Notes: generated from the letters alone by a model not told the origin. Counted from the stretch's first letter, positions 8,102-17,179 are shown. The stretch is 64,000 nt of DNA from Cuneatibacter caecimuris (GCF_004216775.1 NZ_SGXF01000001.1:174828-238827), one strand, 5' to 3'. Made by a program: numbers and translations.

Positions 8102-10180
8102 CTATTCCACTGTTGCTGCGGCCTCTCTAAATAATTCCGCAAACATCCCCCGCCTCTCCGCCAAATCATCTTCAGAACTATGATAAGTAGTCACAACAGA
8201 CGCCACAATCGTCTTAATCTCAGAGCTATTCCCATAGCAGGCCTCCGCCAGCATTTCCAGCTGCCCTAAAAACTCTTCCACATCAAAAGGAATGGGTTTC
8301 CCGATATGAATCAGTTCATTCTCAGTCTTCTGCATTCCCTCTTCCGCCATCAGCTTCTCTTCGTAGAGCTTTTCACCGGGGCGCAGCCCAGTATATTCAA
8401 TTTTAACATCCACATCCGGCTTATACCCGGACAATCTGATCAGGTTTCTGGCCAAAGCGTCGATCTTCACCGGCGCTCCCATATCCAGCACAAAGATTTC
8501 CCCGCCCCGGGCCTTAGTTCCGGCCTGCAGAACCAGGCTGACCGCTTCAGGAATGGTCATGAAATACCGGATGATGTCGGGATGAGTTACAGTGACCGGC
8601 CCTCCCTCTTCGATCTGCTTTTTGAACAGCGGGATAACAGACCCGTTGCTGCCCAGCACATTTCCAAAACGTACGGCCACAAATTCCGTCCCTGACCCTG
8701 CTTTTTTCTGCATGAAATCAGGGATTTTTACCAGCGCGTCTTCCGGGTCCTCGGCAAACAGCCGGTTGGCTCCTCCCGTACAAGTATGGCCTTTGAGGGG
8801 TGGCAACAGGTCTGTCCTGCCGCTTTTGCTGACCGCATCCATGCTCTGAATCACCATCTCGCACAGCCTCTTGCTGGCTCCCATGATGTTGGTCGGATTC
8901 ACCGCCTTGTCTGTGCTGATCAGCACAAAGCGTTCGCTCCCGTTTTGGAGGGCTGCGTAGGCGGTTTTATAGGTTCCGATCACATTGTTTTTAATCGCCT
9001 CGTTCGGGCTGTTCTCCATCAGCGGCACATGTTTGTGGGCCGCCGCATGGTATACGATATGCGGCTTATAGGTCTCAAATATCCAGTTCACTCTGCGGCT
9101 GTCCCGGACAGAACCGATCAGTACGGAAAGCTTTAAATCAGGATACTTTCTCCGAAGCTCCTGCTCAATTTCATATGCGTTATTTTCATAAATATCAAAA
9201 ATAATCAGATGTTCCGGCTCATGGCCTGCGATCTGACGGCACAGCTCGCTGCCGATGGATCCCCCTCCGCCTGTTACCAGAATGGTTTTTCCTTTTATGT
9301 AAGCAAAGATTTCATCCAGATTTACTTTGATGGGTTCCCGTCCAAGCAAATCCTCCACCGCCACATCTTTCATCTTGGAGAGGGACACCTCTCCGCTCAC
9401 CAGCTGATATACTCCGGGCAGAATCTTTAACCGGCAGCTGGTCTCTTTGCAGATATCCAGAATATCCCGTTTTTCTTCTGCGGTTGCACTGGGTATGGCG
9501 ATCAGTATCAGGTTAATATTATATTTTTCCACGTTTAACAGGATATCGTTTCTGCCGCCCACTACAGGAACGCCTTCGATAAACCGGCCCCACTTATTGG
9601 GATTATCATCAATAATGCAGCAGACCTGGCTCTGGCTTTCTTTGGCCCGAAGCAGATCCTTCAGGATCAGCTGGCCTGCGGCCCCGGCGCCAATCAGCAT
9701 CACTTTATCTTTTACCTGAGTGTTTTTTTCTCTTCTTCCTCTTTCCAGAAGTATGAAACGATAGGAAAAACGGATGCCAATGGTGAATATGAACTGAAGC
9801 ATCATGCCGAACAGGTAATAAGATACCGGCATTCTGCCGAAGAGCACTGTGATGAAAACGGTATGAAACAGACCTGTAATGGCAGTGGCAAGAGTAACTC
9901 GCAGCAGCTCACTGTACCCTGCGAATCTCCAGATACTGTTGTAGAGCCGCATTCTCCAGAATACCAGAGCGCTGAAAACGGTGTAGATCGGGACAAACTT
10001 CACATAGGAGAGCAGGACTTCCCGGGGAATCCGTGAAAACACACAGTCAAAGCGGACCCACAGCACCAGCAGGTATGACAGGTTGATGGTGATGATGTCA
10101 TACAGCAGCAGATACAGCGCGACGATCTGCCAGTGTTCCATCCTTTTCCGTTTATTCAGTCCTTTTTTCTCCCTTTGCAT
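8102..10180 (-). CDS. PglF-like UDP-GlcNAc 4,6-dehydratase, membrane-anchored
   Basis: First gene of the glycan operon. From the chosen start the protein has 692 residues: four N-terminal membrane helices, a CoA-binding-like Rossmann domain (VMLIGAGAAGQLILKDLL) and a C-terminal SDR dehydratase domain with TGGGGSIGSELC, HAAAHKHVPLMENSP and STDKAVNPTNIMGASKR, where Met replaces the usual SDR Tyr as in PglF/CapD. Product: UDP-4-keto-6-deoxy-GlcNAc. The frame stays open to 10342, but the ATG at 10178-10180 is preceded by GGAGGAG about 9 bases away and the upstream part resembles no family, so I take it as leader. An insertion near residues 465-500 (GRTDLLPPLKGH region) lies between the catalytic motif and the RFGNVLGS strand. 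Confidence 0.87.
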   Translation of the reverse strand: MQREKKGLNKRKRMEHWQIVALYLLLYDIITINLSYLLVLWVRFDCVFSRIPREVLLSYVKFVPIYTVFSALVFWRMRLYNSIWRFAGYSELLRVTLATAITGLFHTVFITVLFGRMPVSYYLFGMMLQFIFTIGIRFSYRFILLERGRREKNTQVKDKVMLIGAGAAGQLILKDLLRAKESQSQVCCIIDDNPNKWGRFIEGVPVVGGRNDILLNVEKYNINLILIAIPSATAEEKRDILDICKETSCRLKILPGVYQLVSGEVSLSKMKDVAVEDLLGREPIKVNLDEIFAYIKGKTILVTGGGGSIGSELCRQIAGHEPEHLIIFDIYENNAYEIEQELRRKYPDLKLSVLIGSVRDSRRVNWIFETYKPHIVYHAAAHKHVPLMENSPNEAIKNNVIGTYKTAYAALQNGSERFVLISTDKAVNPTNIMGASKRLCEMVIQSMDAVSKSGRTDLLPPLKGHTCTGGANRLFAEDPEDALVKIPDFMQKKAGSGTEFVAVRFGNVLGSNGSVIPLFKKQIEEGGPVTVTHPDIIRYFMTIPEAVSLVLQAGTKARGGEIFVLDMGAPVKIDALARNLIRLSGYKPDVDVKIEYTGLRPGEKLYEEKLMAEEGMQKTENELIHIGKPIPFDVEEFLGQLEMLAEACYGNSSEIKTIVASVVTTYHSSEDDLAERRGMFAELFREAAATVE

Positions 10181-10509
10181 ACTCAAACTCTCCTCCGATT
10201 GTATCACTTCAGTAATGACCCGTTGCGCAGGCTTCGCCACTCCGGCTTCATTCATCCGAATTCTCAGTCTGTACGCTGTCATCACCCTTCCGCCGGCTGC
10301 GCCCCTGCGACATGCCGGTTTCCACGCTCTTTTCTTCTGCAATCCCGGTCTGCAATACAGGCCTGCTTCCAGACTGATGGTAATTGCTGAATTTTCCTAT
10401 TTTTCAACTCTTTAAAATATTATCCTGCGGGATTTCCTATGTTAGCCTCTGTTTCTTCTATCTATATATAAGGTATTTATTTATCCAGATATCCTTCTTT
10501 GGCATATCC
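10181..10509 (-). promoter_or_regulatory. Long GC-rich 5' leader of the glycan operon
   Basis: About 330 nt lie between the probable transcription start and the dehydratase ATG. The proximal 200 nt are much more GC-rich than the upstream sequence and contain nested inverted repeats, including CAGTCTG/CAGACTG enclosing CCGGC/GCCGG. No known riboswitch motif is convincing. A structured leader for antitermination (LoaP/NusG-like control is known for glycan operons of Clostridia) is an inference. Confidence 0.4.
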
Positions 10510-10515
10510 TATAAA

Positions 10516-10543
10516 ATTATATCACGTTTCAGGATGATTGCAA
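10516..10543 (-). promoter_or_regulatory. Promoter of the glycan operon
   Basis: On the minus strand, TTGCAA (10538-10543) and TATAAT (10516-10521) are 16 bases apart, at the head of the operon and inside an AT-rich gap. The rest of the gap, 10544-10803, is AT-rich and shows no gene. Confidence 0.6.
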
Positions 10544-10803
10544 GTCGGAAATTAAATCGCTAATTTAACCTGCTTGATTTTTTTTCTTCAAGTTATAAAA
10601 TTTATCCAAACCGTTTTAATGTAAACTCAAAATATTAAATTCAGACTTTGATTATTTCTGTTTTCCCTCATAGCATGGTCAATGTAACACTTTTACCATG
10701 CAGGCAATTAATATATATACTTTTTCATGATAATGTCAAATATTTCAGGAAATATTATTTTTTCAGAAATATTTTGAATTAGCGCAACAAAATATTATTC
10801 TTT

Positions 10804-11253
10804 TTAAATATATACCCAATCGCTGTCAGCTTCAAACCAGCAGCATTCTGAAATTTCATTCTGCTCAAATACTTTCAGCATACAGGCAAAATCTTCCGCC
10901 AGGTTTTGGCTTTCCAGCTCGCTGCGGGGAATCCAGAATACCTCTCCTTCTGAAGAGCTCCGCAGTTCTCCGGTGAACGCATCCGCCAGAAACAGAAATA
11001 CCAGATAGCGCCCGCCTCCTTTTTCTAAATAAAACTCTTTAATGCCGCAGAGGCGCGGTTTCTTTATCGTCAGACCGGTTTCTTCTCTCACCTCCCGGAT
11101 CACAGAAAGCGCCACCGGCTCGTTCTTTTCCACATGGCCTCCGGGAAAACAGATCCCGGGCCAGACTGGATCTGTACGCTGCTGAACCAGGACCTGATCC
11201 CCCCGACGGATCATGCACATATTGGTGAGGGTAACGTTTTCGCACCTTCCCAT
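10804..11253 (-). CDS. NUDIX hydrolase (MutT-like)
   Basis: The Nudix box GGHVEKNEPVALSVIREV continues into REETGL and matches GX5EX7REUXEEXGU exactly. The start MGRCENVTL (ATG 11251-11253) is preferred because it lies next to the stop of the upstream HD gene (11255-11257); 15 more codons upstream would overlap that gene. The 149-residue length suits an 8-oxo-dGTP or other nucleoside-diphosphate-X hydrolase. Substrate is not readable. The C-terminus is acidic and Trp-rich (ECCWFEADSDWVYI). Confidence 0.85.
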   Translation of the reverse strand: MGRCENVTLTNMCMIRRGDQVLVQQRTDPVWPGICFPGGHVEKNEPVALSVIREVREETGLTIKKPRLCGIKEFYLEKGGGRYLVFLFLADAFTGELRSSSEGEVFWIPRSELESQNLAEDFACMLKVFEQNEISECCWFEADSDWVYI

Positions 11254-11254
11254 T

Positions 11255-11752
11255 TTAGTCCTGTGCTCCAAACATTTGCACAAACAGCCATTTTCCATAC
11301 TCTGTTTTGAAAATATTATGGTATGTATTTTTTATTGCTTCAGAAGAATACTGGCTTTCATAAATGTTTACCAGAAAATCCGCTTCCACCAATATCTGAT
11401 AATCCATCCCGTCTATCTGGCTGTAGGTATGGTGATGCCCTACCAGGAAGCTGACCCGCTCAGCCTGCTCGAATGAAAATCCCGTCTCATGCAGCAGCTC
11501 TTTTGCCAGAGGCGCCCCCTCTTTTTCCTGCAGCGGGCCTGCATGGCTTCCGAATTTCTCCAGGGCAGGTTTAATTCCGATATCGTGGACCAATGCGGCT
11601 GCCTCCAGGGTTTCCAGCTCTTCTCCGGACATTCCCTCCCGTTCTCCGATCATTTTTGCGTATGCATGCACTTTAATAAAATGCTGAATGCGTTTGGCCG
11701 CGCCCTGGTCAAATTCTATCATTCGGTCCAACAAATTATCTATTATATTCAT
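11255..11752 (-). CDS. HD domain phosphohydrolase
   Basis: A 165-residue single HD domain: HFIKVHAYAKMIGE (first His), EAAALVHDIGIK (HD pair) and FLVGHHHTYSQIDGMDYQ. Such stand-alone proteins hydrolyse phosphomonoesters or nucleotides using two metals. It is coupled to the downstream NUDIX gene and may share a nucleotide-cleaning role, which is only suggested by adjacency. Substrate unknown. Confidence 0.82.
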   Translation of the reverse strand: MNIIDNLLDRMIEFDQGAAKRIQHFIKVHAYAKMIGEREGMSGEELETLEAAALVHDIGIKPALEKFGSHAGPLQEKEGAPLAKELLHETGFSFEQAERVSFLVGHHHTYSQIDGMDYQILVEADFLVNIYESQYSSEAIKNTYHNIFKTEYGKWLFVQMFGAQD

Positions 11753-11884
11753 TATCTTCCCTCCCGTTTTGTTTTTGCGCTGCTGCTGTTATCAATATAC
11801 TGCATTTTCCTGCACTATATCAATTATAATTTATTCTGTCGTATTTTGTAAAGCAATTTATGTAATCTTACTATTCAAAATGAA

Positions 11885-11918
11885 AGACGGCCTCGGGGAA
11901 GCATCCCAAAAGCCGTCT
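11885..11918 (-). terminator. Terminator after galT
   Basis: AGACGGC (11885-11891) pairs with GCCGTCT (11912-11918), followed on the minus strand by a T-rich run. It closes the regulator-galK-galT operon. Confidence 0.6.
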
Positions 11919-11937
11919 CTCCTCAGCGCTGTTCTTT

Positions 11938-13452
11938 TTACTTCCGGTTCACTGCCTCCACAAACCGCAGGAACCCATCCTTCCCTTCCGGCGTGCGCTT
12001 ATAAACGCCCGCGTCTTCCAGCACTTCCGCGAAGACTTTACCGATCTCCTCCCGGATGATTTCAGGCAGGTTCTCTTCATTCACCGGGCCGCGCTGTCTC
12101 AGGAATCCTTCCGCCCAGTCCGCATGCTTGGCCGTAGCCTCTGAAGCCCGCAGGTCGCGCCCTGCCAGAATGGCCTCCTGCAGCTCTTCCATCTCGGTTT
12201 TCAGCCGCGCAGGCAGCACCGCCAGGCCCATCACTTCGATCAGGCCGATATTCTCTTTCTTAATATGGTGCAGCTTAGCATGAGGGTGATAAACTCCCAT
12301 GGGGTGCTCTTCTGTGGTGATATTATTCCGCAGCACCAGATCCAGCTCATACAGTTCCCCGTTTTTCCGGGCAATAGGCGTAATGGTGTTGTGGGGCTCC
12401 CCGTCGGTCTCTGCCAGCACAAAGGCATCTTCGTCCGTATAACCTCTCCAGACGTTCAGGATTTTCTCTCCCAGATCAATGAGGCGTTTTTCGTCCCTGC
12501 ATCTGGTGCGCAGGACGGACATGGGCCATTTTACGATACCTGCTTCCACATCTTCAAAGCCTGTGAACTGCACCGGGGTCTCCACAGGCGCTTTTGCCAT
12601 GGCGAAGGTATAGTGGCCTCCCTGGAAATGGTCATGGGTCAGGATGGAGCCTCCCACAATAGGCAGGTCCGCGTTGGAACCCAGGAAATAGTGGGGGAAC
12701 TGCCTGACAAAATCAAACAGCTTGCAGAAAGCAGCCCTGTCGATTTTCATGGGGATATGCTGCCCGTTGAACACGATGCAGTGCTCGTTATAGTAAACAT
12801 AAGGGGAATACTGGAAGCCCCACTGCTGTCCGTTGACAGTGATTGGGATGATCCGGTGGTTTTCTCTGGCGGGATGGTTGACTCTCCCCGCATACCCTTC
12901 GTTTTCCCTGCACAGCAGGCATTTCGGGTAGCCGCTCTGTTTGGCCAGTTTTGCGGCGGCGATGGCTTTGGGATCTTTTTCCGGTTTGGACAGGTTGATG
13001 GTGATATCCAGATCTCCGTATTCCGTGGGCGTTACCCATTTCTGGTCGCGGCAGACGCGGTAACGGCGGATGTAGTCGGAATCCTGGCTGAATTTGTAAT
13101 ATGCGTCGGTAGCTGTCTCCGGGGATGTTTCATAGTCCTTCCAGAATTTTCCGATCACCTGGGCGGGCCTGGGCATCAGGCAGTCCATAAGCCTGGTGTC
13201 AAACAGGTCCCGGTACACCACGCTGTCTTCCAGAACGCCGCGGCTCACAGCGTCGTCCAGCAGAGCTTTCAGGATTTCTTCCAGAGGGCGCACCGGCCCT
13301 TCCGCAAGTCTTACCTCTTCTTCCGGTATTTCATAATTTTCCAGACCCAGGGCGTCCAGCAGTCTGTTTGTCGTATAAATTTCGTCCTCTGGCGCGGTCA
13401 GACCTGTTTCCAGGCCGTAGCGAACCAGCTGTCTGATCCAAGTGCTTACCAT
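11938..13452 (-). CDS. galT: UDP-glucose-hexose-1-phosphate uridylyltransferase, class II
   Basis: 504 residues, the Firmicutes type II GalT, longer than the E. coli type. Landmarks: WIRQLVRYGLETGL at the start, CLLCRENEGYAGRVNHPAR near residue 180, GGSILTHDHFQGGHYTFAMA near 266 and VYHPHAKLHHIKKENIGLIE near 386, which carry the metal and active-site His residues. It exchanges UMP between UDP-glucose and galactose-1-phosphate in the Leloir pathway. GAGGAGG precedes the ATG, and galK ends 10 bases upstream, so both are one operon. No galE is visible here. Confidence 0.95.
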   Translation of the reverse strand: MVSTWIRQLVRYGLETGLTAPEDEIYTTNRLLDALGLENYEIPEEEVRLAEGPVRPLEEILKALLDDAVSRGVLEDSVVYRDLFDTRLMDCLMPRPAQVIGKFWKDYETSPETATDAYYKFSQDSDYIRRYRVCRDQKWVTPTEYGDLDITINLSKPEKDPKAIAAAKLAKQSGYPKCLLCRENEGYAGRVNHPARENHRIIPITVNGQQWGFQYSPYVYYNEHCIVFNGQHIPMKIDRAAFCKLFDFVRQFPHYFLGSNADLPIVGGSILTHDHFQGGHYTFAMAKAPVETPVQFTGFEDVEAGIVKWPMSVLRTRCRDEKRLIDLGEKILNVWRGYTDEDAFVLAETDGEPHNTITPIARKNGELYELDLVLRNNITTEEHPMGVYHPHAKLHHIKKENIGLIEVMGLAVLPARLKTEMEELQEAILAGRDLRASEATAKHADWAEGFLRQRGPVNEENLPEIIREEIGKVFAEVLEDAGVYKRTPEGKDGFLRFVEAVNRK

Positions 13453-13462
13453 ATTCCCCTCC

Positions 13463-14629
13463 TCAATCCAGCTTTCTTGCGCCGTCGCCGATGCTCACCA
13501 CGTAGAAATCAGCGGCATAGCCGATTTTTTCCAGGTACTTTTTGCCCACTTCTTCCGTAAAGGCTTCCACTGCGCTGTCTTCCACAATGCTCACGGTGCA
13601 TCCGCCAAAGCCTGCTCCGGTCATTCTGGACCCGATCACGCCAGGCTGTTCCCAGGCGGCCTCTACCAGAGTATCCAGCTCAATTCCCGTCACCTCGTAA
13701 TCATCCCGCAGGGAAACGTGGGATTCGTTCATCAGCTTGCCGAACAGCGCGATATCGTTGGCCTTGAGGGCCTCCACCGCGCGGATGGTGCGCTGATTCT
13801 CGTATACCGCATGTTTTGCCCTCTGGCGGTTCACGGGATCGGAAATGGTATCTTTTACTTCCTCAAACTGTTCTTCTGTCAGATCCCCCAGATTGTTGAT
13901 GTTCACCACTGTTTTCAGTTCCGCCAGGGCTTTTTCGCACTGGCAGCGGCGCTCGTTGTATTTGGAATCCGCAAGGCCCCGCTTCTTATTGCTGCAGGCA
14001 ATCACGATCTTGGCGTTTTCCAGCTTCAGGGGCGCATATGTATAAGAGAGGTCCGCGGTATCCAGGAAAATGGCATGGTCTTTTTTACCCATGGCGATGG
14101 AAAACTGGTCCATGATTCCGCAGTTCACGCCGTTGAACTGGTTTTCCGCCATCTGTGTGAACAGGCTCACCTGCACCATATCCACGTCAAACCCAAAAAT
14201 CTCCTTCAGGATGACAGCCGTAACCACCTCGATGGAAGCGGAGGAGGAAAGTCCTGATCCGTTGGGGATATTTCCGAAGTACAGGATATCCAGGCCGCTG
14301 GTAATATGATAACCTTTCTGTTCGAATACCCACATCACTCCCTTGGGATAATTGGTCCAGCCGTCCCCGCTTTCATAGACAAAGTTTTCAGCCGGTACGG
14401 AAACCACGCCCCTCTGGGGGAAGTTTTCGGAATAGAAATTCATCATGCCTGTGCTGTTTTTTCTGGCCAGGGCATAGGTCCCGATGGTCAGCGCGCAGGG
14501 AAATACATGCCCTCCGTTATAATCGGTATGTTCCCCGATCAGGTTCACCCGGCCGGGCGCAAAGAAATATTCCGCACCCTGGCTTTCCCCATACACTTCC
14601 GCAAACTTTTCGAGTAAACGTTCTTTCAT
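13463..14629 (-). CDS. galK: Galactokinase
   Basis: 388 residues of the GHMP kinase family. Landmarks: FFAPGRVNLIGEHTDYNGG near the N-terminus (galactose-binding signature), GSGLSSSASIEVVTA near residue 125 (ATP loop) and SRMTGAGFGGCTVS near 345. It phosphorylates galactose at C1 with ATP. I place the start at the ATG at 14627-14629, which has AAAGGAGAAGG in front; an ATG seven codons upstream would overlap the regulator stop. It sits between the regulator and galT. Confidence 0.95.
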   Translation of the reverse strand: MKERLLEKFAEVYGESQGAEYFFAPGRVNLIGEHTDYNGGHVFPCALTIGTYALARKNSTGMMNFYSENFPQRGVVSVPAENFVYESGDGWTNYPKGVMWVFEQKGYHITSGLDILYFGNIPNGSGLSSSASIEVVTAVILKEIFGFDVDMVQVSLFTQMAENQFNGVNCGIMDQFSIAMGKKDHAIFLDTADLSYTYAPLKLENAKIVIACSNKKRGLADSKYNERRCQCEKALAELKTVVNINNLGDLTEEQFEEVKDTISDPVNRQRAKHAVYENQRTIRAVEALKANDIALFGKLMNESHVSLRDDYEVTGIELDTLVEAAWEQPGVIGSRMTGAGFGGCTVSIVEDSAVEAFTEEVGKKYLEKIGYAADFYVVSIGDGARKLD

Positions 14630-14642
14630 TTTTCCTTCTCCT

Positions 14643-15566
14643 TTATTCATATATTATTTTCATTACAATGTTCTGCCTGTGGTCTCCGAAGCTTTCGCCG
14701 AACAGATTCAGGCCGCCCTGGTGTTTTGCGTCCTCCCGGATTCCCAGGCGGACTGTTATATAGGGCGCGTTCTCCAGCTGAAACTGGCCGATCCCCCGGG
14801 AAGTGGTTTTCCTGCCGTCCACATAGCAGCCCTTTTCTGTGATCCTCCAGGTCTTCAGCTTCCCGTACTGCGTATTCTTATCCGGCCACCAGTCCGGATT
14901 CAGCCGTCCCCTCCTGCCGCCGTAATCGCTGGGGCAGGTCCAGGTTCCCACCTCCAGCCCGTTGACCCACATCGTGATGTCCGAAGGCCAATCCAGGTTG
15001 TATTCATGGTCTTCGCTGCACACTTCGGCGGAGATTTCCAGCGCCTTTACCTGTGCATCTTCCAGACGCCGGTTGGGAAAGCGGTATTCCAGATAACCGC
15101 CGCCCAGCCAGATCAGCTGCGCGTCCACCCGCTCCGGTTCAAAAAAGCATCTGGGTTCGTCCTCCTCGCCAATAGGGCCTCTGACTCCCACCAGCCCGCA
15201 GGTGGGCTCTACGGAATAATCCACAAAATGTCCCACCGGCATGGAGATTTCTTCCTGCCTGCAGGGCCCGGTTTCTCTGGTCTCCATCTTCATCTGCAGG
15301 CTGCCCGCGGAAAGCGTGCAAAGTTTCATAGAACCTCTGGTTCCCGGCAGCAGCTCCGTGCGGATCAGCCCCGCCTCTTCCAACACCTTCACATGCATGG
15401 CCGCGGAAGACTGGGGCAGCTCCAGCTGTTCCGCCAGTTCGTTCACATTGCCCGGCCCACGGCAGAGAAGCCGCAGCATCCTGATGCGCACCTCTGAGGA
15501 CAGCGCCTTGCCCACGGCGGCCATCTGCCTGGCATCGTCCAGATTCAGATCCAATGCCTGTTCCAT
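14643..15566 (-). CDS. ArsR-type winged-helix regulator with large C-terminal domain, head of gal operon
   Basis: Residues 15-85 form an ArsR/HTH_20 winged helix (AVGKALSSEVRIRMLRLLC, NELAEQLELPQSSAAMHVKVLEEAGLI). Residues 110-307 are a separate, beta-rich domain of unknown type with repeated Trp and Gly (DITMWVNGLEVGTWTCPSDY) that may sense a sugar or sugar phosphate. A perfect AAGGAGGTGA site precedes the ATG. It ends 13 bases before galK, so it likely controls its own operon. There are no metal-binding Cys pairs of classical ArsR sensors, so a metal-sensor role is unlikely. Confidence 0.75.
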   Translation of the reverse strand: MEQALDLNLDDARQMAAVGKALSSEVRIRMLRLLCRGPGNVNELAEQLELPQSSAAMHVKVLEEAGLIRTELLPGTRGSMKLCTLSAGSLQMKMETRETGPCRQEEISMPVGHFVDYSVEPTCGLVGVRGPIGEEDEPRCFFEPERVDAQLIWLGGGYLEYRFPNRRLEDAQVKALEISAEVCSEDHEYNLDWPSDITMWVNGLEVGTWTCPSDYGGRRGRLNPDWWPDKNTQYGKLKTWRITEKGCYVDGRKTTSRGIGQFQLENAPYITVRLGIREDAKHQGGLNLFGESFGDHRQNIVMKIIYE

Positions 15567-15621
15567 CGCTCACCTCCTTATTTCAACAATATTTTTGTTT
15601 TATAACATTTTTACTGATTTA

Positions 15622-15650
15622 AACATAACACAGATTTCACTGGTTGTAAA
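15622..15650 (-). promoter_or_regulatory. Promoter of the gal operon
   Basis: Minus-strand TTTACA (15645-15650) and TATGTT (15622-15627) are separated by 17 bases, about 56 bases before the regulator ATG. Confidence 0.55.
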
Positions 15651-15831
15651 GCACTTTTCAGTTTTTCTTGCTTTATCCGGCAGCCAACCTTATAATGGTC
15701 ATACCACGGGGCCAGGCAGATCATTTATCCTTATGAAAATGAGGGCGCGGCCATCGGCCGGATCGGAGGTATGAATATGAAATTGCGGAGCAGTGAATCT
15801 ATCATTTAAATCTCAAATAGAAAGGATAAAT

Positions 15832-16239
15832 ATGATGATTCAATATCAGGAATTTACCAGTGAAATGCTGGAAGAAATAAAAGAAATTTACCGCCAGGAG
15901 GGCTGGAACGCCTATCTGAACGACGACGGGGCTCTGAAAAGAGCTTTTGACCAATCGCTCTGGCTGTTCGGTGCCTTTGAAGGCAGCCGACTGGTGGGAT
16001 TTGTCAGATGTGTTGGGGACGGAGAACATATCCTGATGGTACAGGATCTGATCGTAGAGCGTTCCCATCAGAAGCAGGGTATCGGGAGCCGTCTTTTCCG
16101 GACAGCGTGGGAACGGTATCAGAACGTTCGCTCATTCCTGGTGGTCACGGATATGGAAGATCCGGTGGACAACCATTTTTATCAGAGCTTTTGCATGAAA
16201 CCGATTTCTGCTAACGGCATGATATGCTATATGCGGTAA
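15832..16239 (+). CDS. GNAT family N-acetyltransferase
   Basis: 135 residues from the ATG at 15832, chosen because AAAGGA lies 5 bases upstream; a GTG at 15793 has no site. Motif A is VQDLIVERSHQKQGIGSRLF (residues about 65-84), the acetyl-CoA pyrophosphate loop. It resembles small YhbS/arylalkylamine-type acetyltransferases. Substrate unknown. A hairpin terminator follows immediately. Confidence 0.82.
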   Translation: MMIQYQEFTSEMLEEIKEIYRQEGWNAYLNDDGALKRAFDQSLWLFGAFEGSRLVGFVRCVGDGEHILMVQDLIVERSHQKQGIGSRLFRTAWERYQNVRSFLVVTDMEDPVDNHFYQSFCMKPISANGMICYMR

Positions 16240-16248
16240 AAAACAGGC

Positions 16249-16285
16249 GGAACTGCCGCACTAAGATTTTTTAGTGCGCAGTTCC
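16249..16285 (+). terminator. Rho-independent terminator after GNAT gene
   Basis: GGAACTGCCGCACTAA (16249-16264) pairs with TTAGTGCGCAGTTCC (16271-16285) with one mismatch and a six-base loop, followed by TTCTTATTT. Confidence 0.8.
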
Positions 16286-16349
16286 TTCTTATTTCATGCT
16301 GCCATGAAAAATATATAAACATTTTTCAAACTATGGAGCGAAGAATAAC

Positions 16350-17039
16350 ATGATAAAAGCAGTAATCTTTGATATTGGGGAAACATTAATCAAATATAAT
16401 AAACCATTAAATTGGTCTGTTCTATACAGGCCTGCTTTTGAAAATATGGTGAAGGAATGCAGGTTGACTTTTACGGAAGCAGATTATAAGAACGCAATTC
16501 AAGCATTAACCATGTACAATACACGGACTTATCCAAGAGAATACGAGGTCAAATCAGATGACATTTTTATTGATATATTAAGTAAGATTACGTGTACAAT
16601 TCCAGACATTAATAAGGCCAAACATGTATTTTATTCTTTTTTTCGGAATGAAGTAAGTGAATATCCTGAGGCAGAAGACGTTTTAAGGGAATTAAAGGAG
16701 AAGGCCAAAAAGGTATGCACATTATCCGATGTTGCTTATGGAATGGATAATAAATATGTGTTAGAAGATATAAAAGGATTATTAAAATATATTGATTTTC
16801 CGTTCACATCTATTGATATCGGTTTTCGTAAGCCAAATCCAACAGGGATATTTGTATTGGCTGAACAAATGCTAATTCGTTTGGATGAGATTTTATTTGT
16901 AGGTGATGAAGAGAAAGATATAAAATGTGCAAAAAATGCGAGGGTAAAATCAGTGTTGATCAACAGAAGCAGTGCCAGAAAGTGCTATGGACAGGATTAT
17001 GAAATCAAATCATTAAAAGAGATCATGATGCTTGTATAA
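16350..17039 (+). CDS. HAD family hydrolase
   Basis: 229 residues. Motif I is VIFDIGETLIKYN (nucleophile Asp8; the second Asp of DxD is Gly, as in the DIGGT-type HADs). Motif II Ser/Thr is in KVCTLSDVAYG, the motif III Lys in GFRKPNPTGIF, and motif IV is LFVGDEEKDIKCAKN. The cap domain lies between residues 20 and 100. Low GC compared with the neighbours may mean recent arrival. Likely a small-molecule phosphatase; substrate unknown. Confidence 0.82.
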   Translation: MIKAVIFDIGETLIKYNKPLNWSVLYRPAFENMVKECRLTFTEADYKNAIQALTMYNTRTYPREYEVKSDDIFIDILSKITCTIPDINKAKHVFYSFFRNEVSEYPEAEDVLRELKEKAKKVCTLSDVAYGMDNKYVLEDIKGLLKYIDFPFTSIDIGFRKPNPTGIFVLAEQMLIRLDEILFVGDEEKDIKCAKNARVKSVLINRSSARKCYGQDYEIKSLKEIMMLV

Positions 17040-17088
17040 AAAGAGACTATTAAAAAAAGTCTGTAATTAAGAATCTTCTATGATAACG

Positions 17089-17125
17089 AAGGGCATAAGG
17101 CTTGAATTTCAGGCTTTCTGCCCTT
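17089..17125. terminator. Bidirectional hairpin between convergent HAD and GNAT genes
   Basis: AAGGGC (17089-17094) and GCCCTT (17120-17125) enclose an inner CTTGAA/TTCAGG pairing; T-rich flanks lie on both sides. The position between two converging genes fits a shared terminator. Confidence 0.55.
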
Positions 17126-17179
17126 GCTTTATATATAGAGTGTGTGAAACTTTATTTCATAGTCTCAATCAATCACATT

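Noticed and set aside
12265-13560. 431-codon plus-strand frame opposite galT
   Set aside because: It is the antisense shadow of galT; GC-rich third positions keep the frame open and the product resembles nothing.
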